From NCBI GenBank assembly GCA_023246985.1, contig JAHFHJ010000014.1, positions 1 to 17,086 of the forward strand: a DNA stretch of 17,086 nt. The letters are read 5' to 3'. Positions 1 to 6,591 of this stretch are shown piece after piece. The translations under genes were made by a program, and so were the position numbers. Under the pieces are notes generated by a model, which made no database searches, was not told the origin of the DNA, and worked only from the letters and a program-made list of their open reading frames with translations. Positions within the stretch are counted from its first letter, which is position 1. Each line of letters opens with the position of its first letter. Source of the DNA: Candidatus Omnitrophota bacterium. GTDB taxonomy: Bacteria; Omnitrophota; Omnitrophia; Omnitrophales; Aquincolibacteriaceae.

Positions 1-60
1 GCATACCCCTAAATTCGAATGTCATGCGGTACGGTTTTGCACCCGACAGAACAACCTGAA

Positions 61-89
61 TTGACTTATCCGATGTAATACTCTAAACT
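61..89 (+). promoter_or_regulatory. Candidate sigma70-type promoter upstream of tRNA-Leu and leuS
   Basis: TTGACT (61-66, five of six matches to the -35 consensus) is followed after 17 bases by TAAACT (84-89, four of six matches to the -10 consensus). Transcription would begin near 96, about 55 nt before the tRNA. It is the best promoter-like pair in the otherwise featureless 151 bases before the tRNA, where I see no coding region. The weak -10 keeps confidence low. Confidence 0.35.
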
Positions 90-151
90 TCCGTCTGATT
101 CGGTGGGACGCAAATTTTTTTCAGTTTGGGATGGTATTGTGATTTTATGAT

Positions 152-235
152 GCAGAAGTGGCGGAACTGGCAGACGCACTGGACTCAAAATCCAGCGGTA
201 GCAATACCATGAGGGTTCGATTCCCTCCTTCTGCA
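152..235 (+). tRNA. tRNA-Leu, anticodon CAA
   Basis: This is a complete class II tRNA of 84 nt. The acceptor arms GCAGAAG (152-158) and CTTCTGC (228-234) pair at all seven positions, followed by discriminator A235. The anticodon stem CTGGA/TCCAG (179-183, 191-195) encloses the loop CTCAAAA, placing anticodon CAA at 186-188, which reads UUG. A long variable arm pairs GGTA with TACC, as expected for leucine tRNAs, and the T arm is GAGGG-TTCGATT-CCCTC. CCA is not encoded; the gene runs straight into ATTTTTA. The leucyl-tRNA synthetase gene begins 45 nt downstream on the same strand. Confidence 0.96.
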
Positions 236-280
236 TTTTTAATCGCCTGATCCTGTCACGCACTACGGTTCAACCCATCT

Positions 281-2839
281 ATGGCCAGCGGTTTTAAAGC
301 ATATCCTTTCGACGCGCTCGAGAAAAAATGGCAGGCCTACTGGGCTGACCATAAGACATTCCGTTCCCCGGACCCCGAAGCGAAGGATGTCAAGTCCGGG
401 CGGAGTGCCGCGATCACGGGCGTCGCGGCCGGGGAGCCCGGCGCGGAAAAACCCAAGTATTATGTCCTCGACATGTTCCCGTACCCCTCCGGCTCCGGTC
501 TTCACGTCGGCCATCTCGAAGGCTATACCGCGACCGATATCGTGAGCCGCTACAAAAGGATGCGCGGTTTCAACGTACTGCATCCCATGGGCTGGGACGC
601 GTTCGGGCTTCCGGCCGAGCAGTACGCTATCGAGACGGGAACGCACCCGCGCGAAACGACCCAAAAGAATATCCAGACCTTCAAGCGTCAGATCCGTCAG
701 GTCGGCTTCAGTTATGACTGGGACCGCGAGATTGATACCACCGATCCGGATTATTACCGTTGGACGCAATGGATCTTCATGAAGCTTTTCGAAAAAGGGC
801 TGGCCTATGAGTCCGAGATTCCGGTGTGGTGGTGCGACGACTGCAAGGCCGTGCTCGCGAACGAAGAGGTGGACGCGAACGGCGCCTGTGAACGCAAAGG
901 TCATAAGAACGTTTGTCGCCGTCCGCTGCGCCAATGGATCCTGAAGATCACGGCCTATGCCGAGCGGCTTCTGAAAGATCTGGAGCTTCTGGATTGGCCG
1001 GAGTCGATCAAGGAGATGCAGCGAAATTGGATCGGGAAATCGACGGGGGCCGAGGTTGATTTTCAGATTGCTTCGTCGCCCGCGACTCCTCGCAATGACG
1101 TTAGGGCGAGCGAAGCGAAGCAATCTCAGGATTCGATCCGCGTTTTCACCACGCGGCCGGACACGCTTTTCGGCGCGACTTATATGGTTTTGGCTCCCGA
1201 GCACGCGCGGGTCGCGGAGATCACGACGCCGGGGCAGAAAAAAGCCGTTGAGAAATATGTGACCGCCGCCCGGCACAAATCCGATCTCGACCGGACGGAC
1301 CTCGCCCAAGAAAAAACGGGTGTTTTCACGGGGGCCTATGCGATCAATCCCGTCAATGATAAAAGGATTCCGGTGTGGATTGCCGACTATGTGCTCACGG
1401 GTTACGGGACCGGAGCGATCATGGCGGTGCCGGGGCACGATACGCGGGATCTTGAATTTGCCAAGGCGTATCATCTTTCCGTGGAGGTGGTCGTTCAGGC
1501 GCCGGAGGGGAAAGAGTCGACAGGATTTGTAGGGGACGGTCTCAGCGTGAATTCCGGATTTATTACGGGTTTGCCCACGCCGGAAGCCAAGCGGAAGATC
1601 ACCCGATGGCTTGAAGAAAAGGGGATCGGAAAGGAGGCGGTCCGGTACAAGCTTCGCGATTGGCTTTTTAGCCGGCAGCGATATTGGGGAGAGCCGATCC
1701 CCGTCGCGCATTGCGTCCCATGCGGGTCCGTGCTGATTCCTGAAAGTGAATTACCGCTCAGACTTCCGGAGCTGAAAGATTACACGCCGACCGGCGGCGC
1801 GGAACCGCCGCTTGCAAAGGCAACCGATTGGTTGAAATGTCAATGCGCGAAGTGCGGCGGCCCGGCCCTGCGCGAAACGAATACCATGCCCCAGTGGGCG
1901 GGTTCTTGCTGGTATTATCTCCGCTATCTTGACCCGAACAATGCCCAAGCGCCGGTCGATCCCCGGAAAGAAAAATACTGGATGAATGTGGACCTTTATG
2001 TCGGCGGCGCGGAGCACGCCGTGCTGCATCTTCTTTACGCGCGATTCTGGCACAAAGTGCTCTATGACATCGGGGTTGTTTCTACGCCGGAGCCGTTCCA
2101 GAGACTTACGAACCAGGGCATGATCCTGGGTGAAGACGGCCAAAAGATGTCCAAGTCCCGGGGAAATGTCGTCAACCCGGAGGAGATGATCGCGCGATAC
2201 GGCGCGGACAGCCTCCGGCTTTACGAGATGTTCCTGGGGCCGCTCGAGATGACCAAACCCTGGGCGAATTCCGGGGTGGAGGGCGTTTACAGGTTTCTCG
2301 GAAAAGTGTGGCGGCTTTTCTTTGACAAGGAAGACGCGCTGCGCGCGAATATCGTTTGGCGTTCACCCGGCGCGGCGGAACTGAAGACGCTTCACAAGAC
2401 GGTCAAGAAAGTGACCGAAGACCTCGAGGGGCTTCGCTTTAACACCGCCATTTCCGCCCTTATGATCTTTGTCAATGAAATTACTCCGGATCTGGACCAT
2501 GCGCGGGAGGTCCTCGAGAAATTCGTGCTGCTTTTGGCGCCTTTCGCGCCTCATATCGCCGAGGAATTGTGGCAGCGTCTCGGGCACGCGAAGACGCTTG
2601 CTTATGAAAAATGGCCCGAGTATGATGAAACGCATCTTATTGAGGATCAAACCGAAAGAGCGATCCTTGTGAACGGTAAAGTTCGCGAGAAAATAATCGT
2701 ATCTCGCGGTCTGAATGAAGATGAGATCAAAAAGCAAGTCTTAGAACGGCCGCGGATAAAGGAACTTATAAGCCATAAAGCTATTAAAAATATTTTTGTT
2801 CGGGCCCATACCATCAATCTGGTCGTAGAAGATGCCTAA
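281..2839 (+). CDS. leuS: Leucyl-tRNA synthetase
   Basis: This cytoplasmic class Ia synthetase charges tRNA-Leu with leucine. At 852 residues it has the usual bacterial length. The HIGH-type motif is HVGH at residues 75-78, within PYPSGSGLHVGH, and KMSKS is at 622-626. The CP1 editing domain is present, with TTRPDTLFG and AVPGHDTRD including the conserved editing aspartate. Zinc-type cysteine motifs (CDDC; CVPC and CAKC) and a C-terminal LVNGKVREK segment complete the family pattern. Two segments look inserted: a small-residue stretch around residues 31-55 before the catalytic fold, and residues 262-283 encoded by a palindromic element. No clear Shine-Dalgarno precedes ATG 281; the start is supported by family-like N-terminal sequence soon after it. 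The last 8 nt overlap the glycosidase gene. Co-transcription with the upstream tRNA-Leu is plausible. Confidence 0.97.
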   Translation: MASGFKAYPFDALEKKWQAYWADHKTFRSPDPEAKDVKSGRSAAITGVAAGEPGAEKPKYYVLDMFPYPSGSGLHVGHLEGYTATDIVSRYKRMRGFNVLHPMGWDAFGLPAEQYAIETGTHPRETTQKNIQTFKRQIRQVGFSYDWDREIDTTDPDYYRWTQWIFMKLFEKGLAYESEIPVWWCDDCKAVLANEEVDANGACERKGHKNVCRRPLRQWILKITAYAERLLKDLELLDWPESIKEMQRNWIGKSTGAEVDFQIASSPATPRNDVRASEAKQSQDSIRVFTTRPDTLFGATYMVLAPEHARVAEITTPGQKKAVEKYVTAARHKSDLDRTDLAQEKTGVFTGAYAINPVNDKRIPVWIADYVLTGYGTGAIMAVPGHDTRDLEFAKAYHLSVEVVVQAPEGKESTGFVGDGLSVNSGFITGLPTPEAKRKITRWLEEKGIGKEAVRYKLRDWLFSRQRYWGEPIPVAHCVPCGSVLIPESELPLRLPELKDYTPTGGAEPPLAKATDWLKCQCAKCGGPALRETNTMPQWAGSCWYYLRYLDPNNAQAPVDPRKEKYWMNVDLYVGGAEHAVLHLLYARFWHKVLYDIGVVSTPEPFQRLTNQGMILGEDGQKMSKSRGNVVNPEEMIARYGADSLRLYEMFLGPLEMTKPWANSGVEGVYRFLGKVWRLFFDKEDALRANIVWRSPGAAELKTLHKTVKKVTEDLEGLRFNTAISALMIFVNEITPDLDHAREVLEKFVLLLAPFAPHIAEELWQRLGHAKTLAYEKWPEYDETHLIEDQTERAILVNGKVREKIIVSRGLNEDEIKKQVLERPRIKELISHKAIKNIFVRAHTINLVVEDA
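1065..1126 (+). repeat. Palindromic element inserted in frame within leuS
   Basis: AGATTGCTTCG (1065-1075) is repeated exactly inverted as CGAAGCAATCT (1116-1126). A second inner pair, TCGCC (1076-1080) and GGCGA (1105-1109), is offset by six bases. The roughly 62-base unit encodes residues 262-283 of LeuRS without a stop or frameshift. The encoded peptide is rich in Ser, Ala, Arg and Gln and sits between two strands of the editing domain, where E. coli LeuRS has only a short turn. TTGCTTCG...CGCAATGAC sequences are familiar to me as dispersed palindromic repeats in other bacterial genomes. In-frame insertion recalls the Rickettsia palindromic elements. Only one copy is visible in this window. 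Confidence 0.72.
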
Positions 2840-4877
2840 AGTCGAGATCAGGAATCGGAAGATTTTTGTCGGGAAAAAAGAAGTTCCGCTTATTTCCGGC
2901 GAGGTCCACTACTGGCGTCTCAATCCCCATTATTGGGGCGAAACGCTCCGCCGCGTTCGCGAGATGGGGCTTGAGATCATCTCCACGTACGTTCCCTGGG
3001 ATTTTCATGAATACAAGCGCGGCCATTTTGATTTTAACGGAAAAACCGATGAGGCCCGCAACCTCAAGGCCTTCCTCGAACTGACCCGCAAAGAAGGGTT
3101 CTGGCTCGTCCTCCGTCCGGGGCCTTATATCTATAGCGAGTGGCCGCATGACGGCGTTCCGAACTATGCCTACCAATACCATCGTCTGCATCCCAAGTTC
3201 CTGTCTTACGCCAAAGAATATCTGAAACAAGTCGGCAAGGTTTTCATGCCTTACCTCGCTTCGCGAAAGAACGGCCATATCCTTCTGCTCCAGGCGGACA
3301 ATGAGATCGATCCCTGGCCGGATGTGTTCGGCCATCAATACGGGCTTTCCAACAAACCGGGGCTTTTTCAGGATTTCATGCGCGATCTCTACCAAGGAGA
3401 TCTTTCGGCGCTGAACGAATCCTGGGGAACGGAGTACGCATCTTTTCGGGAGGCGTCGCCTTTCATCGCGACGATGTTGCCCGGAGAAGGGGGACTTCCT
3501 CTTAAAGGCGATAAGGAGCTTAAGCGGCATCTCGATTATTTCAAGTTTAAGTATTATTATGCCCAGGAATGCGCGAAGGGAAGCGTTCAGATGTATCGCG
3601 ATCTCGGAGTGGACATTCCCATCTATCTCAACACTTATCCGTTCTTTTACGCGCATGATTGGGCCGCCTTCCAGGAGGTTGCCGACGGGGTGGGGCTCGA
3701 TCTTTATCCTTCCAACGAGCTGAAGGAGGACGAGTTCGAGCACCGTAAGTTTTGCGACAAGATCCGTTATCTTTCGAGCGTTTCCAAGCTCCCGTTCATC
3801 GCGGAATTCCAATCCGGAATTTGGCACGGCCGTCATTATGAAACCAGCGTGCTCACGCCGAACCACTACCGGATGATCTGTCTTTCGGCGTTCCTTGCGG
3901 GGGTCAAAGGCTGGAATTGGTACATGCTCGTGAATCGCGATAACTGGTACATGTCGCCGATCAACGAGTGGGGGCGCGTGCATGGCGAACTGTATGATGT
4001 TTTTAAGCAGATCGTCTCCGTCTTCAAACAATTGAAGCCGACTTCGCTCACAAAGCTCTCGGAGATTAGCGTAACCTTCAATCCTCTACAGTACGCGGCC
4101 CGGACGCTCACCCATAACAGCCCGATTCTTGTGGCGTTGTACAAGGGGGATATGGATTATGACATGTGCGATCCTCGCCGTGAAATCCCGAGGAAAAAAG
4201 TCCTTTTTTATTCCGGCAACCAATGGCTGGAGAAATCCGCGCACCAGCATCTTCGCCGTTATGTGGAAGAAGGCGGGACGCTGGTGGCATTTCGTTCGTT
4301 CCCGCGCAAAGGCGATGACTTCAAGCCCTGCCACGCCGTGGGGTTCGAAGAGCCGGAACGCACTCTTTTTGAATTTAAACGGCAATTTTCGCTGACGCTT
4401 GGCAAAGGCGCGGCTCCGATCCCGATGAACAGCTCGGTTTATGTTTTTAAAGCGGAGGGATGTGAAAAAATCCAAGCGGATCTCGGGACCTACGGAAAAC
4501 AAACCATTGGTTATATCAAGAAGATCGGCAAGGGACAGATCGTCCATCTGGGCGTTGCACCGGTTCCGGAACTCGTGCTCGGGGTCTTGAACTATCTGAA
4601 GGTGCCTCTCATCAGCTACTCGGCGACCCAGGATGTGAAGACCGCGCTCTTCAGCCGCGGTAAGCGATACTACCTGGTCGCCGTGAATAACGGAAATGAA
4701 GATAAAAGCGCCGCGATTCATCTCCCGGCGATCGAAAAGGTCAAAGGGAAAATGACGGCCCGTGATCTGATAAGCGGCGAAAAAACGGTTTATTCGAAGG
4801 AAGGCCGTTGCCCGATCAATATTCATGTCGGGCGGAAGGACGGCCGTATCCTGGAGTTCACGTTCGTCCGTCGTTAG
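2832..4877 (+). CDS. Glycoside hydrolase family 35-like beta-galactosidase
   Basis: The 681-residue product resembles GH35 retaining beta-galactosidases of the clan GH-A TIM-barrel type. Family-like blocks are SGEVHYWR near the N terminus, STYVPWDFHE, GHFDFNG, and LRPGPYIYSEWP. The probable acid/base is Glu158 in LLQADNE, and the probable nucleophile is Glu325 in FIAEFQSG. The region after about residue 400 looks like the sandwich and trimerisation-like domains found after the barrel in such enzymes, including a strongly conserved-looking EEGGTLVAF segment. There is no signal peptide, so it is predicted to act in the cytoplasm on imported oligosaccharides or glycosides; the actual substrate cannot be read from sequence. 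The ATG lies inside the last codons of leuS (8-nt overlap, no strong Shine-Dalgarno), suggesting translational coupling. A GH42-like relative is the main alternative. Confidence 0.85.
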   Translation: MPKVEIRNRKIFVGKKEVPLISGEVHYWRLNPHYWGETLRRVREMGLEIISTYVPWDFHEYKRGHFDFNGKTDEARNLKAFLELTRKEGFWLVLRPGPYIYSEWPHDGVPNYAYQYHRLHPKFLSYAKEYLKQVGKVFMPYLASRKNGHILLLQADNEIDPWPDVFGHQYGLSNKPGLFQDFMRDLYQGDLSALNESWGTEYASFREASPFIATMLPGEGGLPLKGDKELKRHLDYFKFKYYYAQECAKGSVQMYRDLGVDIPIYLNTYPFFYAHDWAAFQEVADGVGLDLYPSNELKEDEFEHRKFCDKIRYLSSVSKLPFIAEFQSGIWHGRHYETSVLTPNHYRMICLSAFLAGVKGWNWYMLVNRDNWYMSPINEWGRVHGELYDVFKQIVSVFKQLKPTSLTKLSEISVTFNPLQYAARTLTHNSPILVALYKGDMDYDMCDPRREIPRKKVLFYSGNQWLEKSAHQHLRRYVEEGGTLVAFRSFPRKGDDFKPCHAVGFEEPERTLFEFKRQFSLTLGKGAAPIPMNSSVYVFKAEGCEKIQADLGTYGKQTIGYIKKIGKGQIVHLGVAPVPELVLGVLNYLKVPLISYSATQDVKTALFSRGKRYYLVAVNNGNEDKSAAIHLPAIEKVKGKMTARDLISGEKTVYSKEGRCPINIHVGRKDGRILEFTFVRR

Positions 4878-4908
4878 TACCGTTCTCCGTTTTTAAGGGT
4901 AACGGTAC
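4877..4908. repeat. Hairpin immediately after the glycosidase stop codon
   Basis: GTACCGTT (4877-4884) and AACGGTAC (4901-4908) form a perfect 8-bp stem with a 16-nt loop. No T-run follows, so it is not a standard intrinsic terminator. Its first bases, TACCGTTCTCC (4878-4888), match TACCGTGCTCC (8905-8915) after the comEC stop at 10 of 11 positions. The hairpin may therefore be part of the same repeat family as the neighbouring element. Confidence 0.5.
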
Positions 4909-4910
4909 AA

Positions 4911-4973
4911 TACCGCGATCCCTCCCGACCGCCCTTCATGAAAAGAAAATGAAAGTCGGGATGGATCGCGGTA
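4911..4973 (-). repeat. Dispersed palindromic intergenic repeat, copy 1
   Basis: TACCGCGATCC (4911-4921) pairs with GGATCGCGGTA (4963-4973). On the same axis, CCCGAC (4924-4929) pairs with GTCGGG (4955-4960), giving a stem of about 19 pairs with one mismatch around a loop of roughly 25 nt. Read on the minus strand, bases 4973-4923 match 8905-8955 at 46 of 51 positions. I found no protein-coding capacity. It could be a miniature inverted-repeat element, a REP-like sequence, or an RNA hairpin protecting the 3' end of the glycosidase mRNA. Confidence 0.75.
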
Positions 4974-5056
4974 GTGGGGCATGTTTTTCTTAAGGTCTGT
5001 TCCATTCCTGTCGTTTCTTAAACGAGAACGCGGATGATTCACCGGGAGGAATGATC

Positions 5057-5866
5057 ATGTACGAAACCTTTTTCGCGCTGAACGAATCGCCCTTTAATGT
5101 CACGCCGGATCCGCGTTTTGTCTATCTCAGCAAGCATCACCAAGCCGCTCTCTCCGCGATGTGTTACGGCGTGGACCGGCGGTCGGGTTTTATCCAGATC
5201 ACCGGCGAGATCGGCGCCGGGAAAACGACCCTTTCGAGGATGTTCCTCCGGAACATGGGAGAGAATGTCCACACCTCGCTCGTTTTTAATCCCAAGCTTT
5301 CCGAATTGGAACTTTTGCAGGAGATCGTGGAAGATTTCGGGCTGAAGCCCAGGGCCAAACGGCGCAAGGATTATTTTGATTGCCTGAACCGTTTTCTCCT
5401 TGAAGAGAGCGCCAAGGGATTCAATGCGGTCGTGATCATTGATGAGGCGCAGCTTTTACCGCCGAGGGCCCTGGATCAGATCCGTCTTCTTTCGAATCTC
5501 GAAACCACGACGCAAAAACTTCTCCAGATCATTTTGATGGGGCAGCCGGAGCTCAAAGATATCCTGAAGCGTCCGGATCTCAAACAGCTTCGCCAGCGCA
5601 TCACGGTCCGTTGTCATTTACCGGAACTGAGCATGGAAGAAGTCGGACAGTATATCGCGCATCGTCTGAACGTGGCGGGAGCTCGCGAGAATTTTTTTAC
5701 CGCCGAAGCCGTGCGGCGAATTTATGAGATTTCTTCGGGAATCCCACGGGTCATTAACATGCTGGCGGACCGGGCGATGCTGGCCGCCTACGCTAAAAAT
5801 ACTTTTGTGATCGATCCGGCGCTCGTGGAGTGCGCCGAGGCCGATCTGCAAGGAGTGAGCGTATGA
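5057..5866 (+). CDS. GspA/ExeA-like AAA ATPase
   Basis: This 269-residue ATPase belongs to the ExeA/GspA group, which works with GspB in outer-membrane secretin assembly for type II secretion or related systems. The N terminus (MYETFFALNESPFNVTPDPR then YLSKHH) is diagnostic for the family. Walker A is GEIGAGKT (residues 50-57) and Walker B ends at Asp129-Glu130 in VVIIDEAQ. The C-terminal AAA lid follows. Unlike full-length ExeA it has no membrane helix or peptidoglycan-binding domain, so it corresponds to the ATPase module alone and should be cytoplasmic. I start at ATG 5057 because GGGAGGA (5044-5050) is about 7 nt upstream; ATG 5051 directly abuts that sequence and is less likely. The gene overlaps its gspB-like neighbour in an ATGA. 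Confidence 0.88.
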   Translation: MYETFFALNESPFNVTPDPRFVYLSKHHQAALSAMCYGVDRRSGFIQITGEIGAGKTTLSRMFLRNMGENVHTSLVFNPKLSELELLQEIVEDFGLKPRAKRRKDYFDCLNRFLLEESAKGFNAVVIIDEAQLLPPRALDQIRLLSNLETTTQKLLQIILMGQPELKDILKRPDLKQLRQRITVRCHLPELSMEEVGQYIAHRLNVAGARENFFTAEAVRRIYEISSGIPRVINMLADRAMLAAYAKNTFVIDPALVECAEADLQGVSV

Positions 5867-6366
5867 GTTTGATCCAACAGGCCCTGGAAAAAACAAGCCG
5901 AATGCAGGAAACGCGGACGACGCCCCCGGTCTCGGATCCAAAACCTTGGGAGCTCGATCCTTCGGGAGCGCCCCTTGAGAAAAAACTCGCGCAAGTTCAA
6001 AAAAAACATGTGGCACGCGGCCGCCTTAAGAAACGGATTTTGATCGGAACGCTTCTTGTGGGTTCCGCGGCTGTTTTTTCTTTCTTAATTTTAAGGGGCT
6101 ATGGGGGACATCCCGGTCTTAAAAAGTCCGGCGTCATGAATGCCGTGGCGCCGACGGCCGCGTTGCAAAGGCCCCTTCAGATTTTATCGGGCCCCGTATA
6201 CCGTCTTACGGGAATCACCCGCCTCGGGGATAAGCCCATGGCCGTGATCAATGAAGAGATTGTCGGCGTGGGAGCGATCCTTCCCGGGGACGCGGTCGTC
6301 AAAGAAATCGGCAACGGGGAGGTTCTTCTGGATGTCCAGGGCCAGGACCTTCGACTTCGGCTTTAA
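5863..6366 (+). CDS. GspB-like type II secretion/secretin-assembly protein
   Basis: The product is 167 residues with an architecture typical of GspB. A short cytoplasmic N-terminal helix (MSLIQQALEKTSR, compare the MS.I..AL.K start of the family) is followed by a Pro/Lys-rich linker. A single membrane helix lies at about residues 59-77, preceded by the positive stretch RLKKR. The periplasmic C terminus contains LTGITRLGDKPMAVINEEI and ends in a VLLDVQGQDLRLRL strand pattern, like the GspB C-terminal domain. GspB normally partners the GspA ATPase, whose gene overlaps here by 4 nt (ATGA); the two are almost certainly co-translated. AAGGAG (5850-5855) lies 7 nt upstream of ATG 5863 and supports this start over an in-frame ATG at 5830. 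Substrate and secretin are not in the window. Confidence 0.82.
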   Translation: MSLIQQALEKTSRMQETRTTPPVSDPKPWELDPSGAPLEKKLAQVQKKHVARGRLKKRILIGTLLVGSAAVFSFLILRGYGGHPGLKKSGVMNAVAPTAALQRPLQILSGPVYRLTGITRLGDKPMAVINEEIVGVGAILPGDAVVKEIGNGEVLLDVQGQDLRLRL

Positions 6367-6381
6367 CGCGGGCGGATCCGG

Positions 6382-6474
6382 ATGTCATCGCTTCGCCGTT
6401 TTCAGAATATCCTTCTTATCGCCCTCTTGTTCATCCTCGCGTTGTTGATCGTCATTCGATCCCTCACAAAATAG
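6382..6474 (+). CDS. Possible 30-residue single-helix membrane peptide
   Basis: A short open frame begins 15 nt after the gspB-like gene and reads MSSLRRFQNILLIALLFILA followed by LLIVIRSLTK and a stop. It has a positive N-terminal segment, one long unbroken hydrophobic helix (about residues 10-25) and a charged tail, a good design for a tiny inner-membrane protein. A weak Shine-Dalgarno-like GGCGG (6371-6375) lies 6 nt upstream. Its position at the end of the secretion pair suggests an accessory subunit, but I do not recognise a family. Chance open reading of an intergenic region is possible, since length alone proves nothing here. Confidence 0.42.
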   Translation: MSSLRRFQNILLIALLFILALLIVIRSLTK

Positions 6475-6477
6475 CCT

Positions 6478-6511
6478 GCCGCCCAAGCGGCCTCCTCCCG
6501 CTTCTCTTTTT
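6478..6511 (+). terminator. Weak terminator-like hairpin after the secretion genes
   Basis: GCCGC (6478-6482) and GCGGC (6487-6491) pair around a CCAA loop. A pyrimidine-rich stretch follows, ending in TTTTT at 6507-6511. The 15-nt gap between stem and T-run is longer than in canonical intrinsic terminators, so this is only suggestive. Confidence 0.25.
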
Positions 6512-6550
6512 AACCCAAGGATTACAAAGACGAAGACGGAAGTCTCATAA

Positions 6551-6591
6551 ATATGATGTTAATACATCTAATAAGCGTATAATCATCATAT
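6551..6591 (+). promoter_or_regulatory. Candidate comEC promoter with flanking inverted repeat
   Basis: A perfect TATAAT (6578-6583) lies 8 nt before the comEC ATG, but no good -35 stands at the usual distance (only GATGTT near 6555). ATATGATG (6551-6558) and CATCATAT (6584-6591) form an 8-bp inverted repeat bracketing the -10 box, a plausible operator. Transcription from this box would start at or within a base or two of the ATG, giving a leaderless mRNA. No Shine-Dalgarno is visible, which agrees. Confidence 0.45.

Noticed and set aside
263..1711. Long open frame (482 codons) on the minus strand
   Set aside because: It is antisense to leuS, whose protein is unmistakable. The minus-strand product has no recognisable motif and arises from GC-rich codon bias.
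2814..4031. 405-codon minus-strand frame
   Set aside because: It lies opposite the GH35-like gene, which carries catalytic motifs. The minus-strand translation shows no domain.
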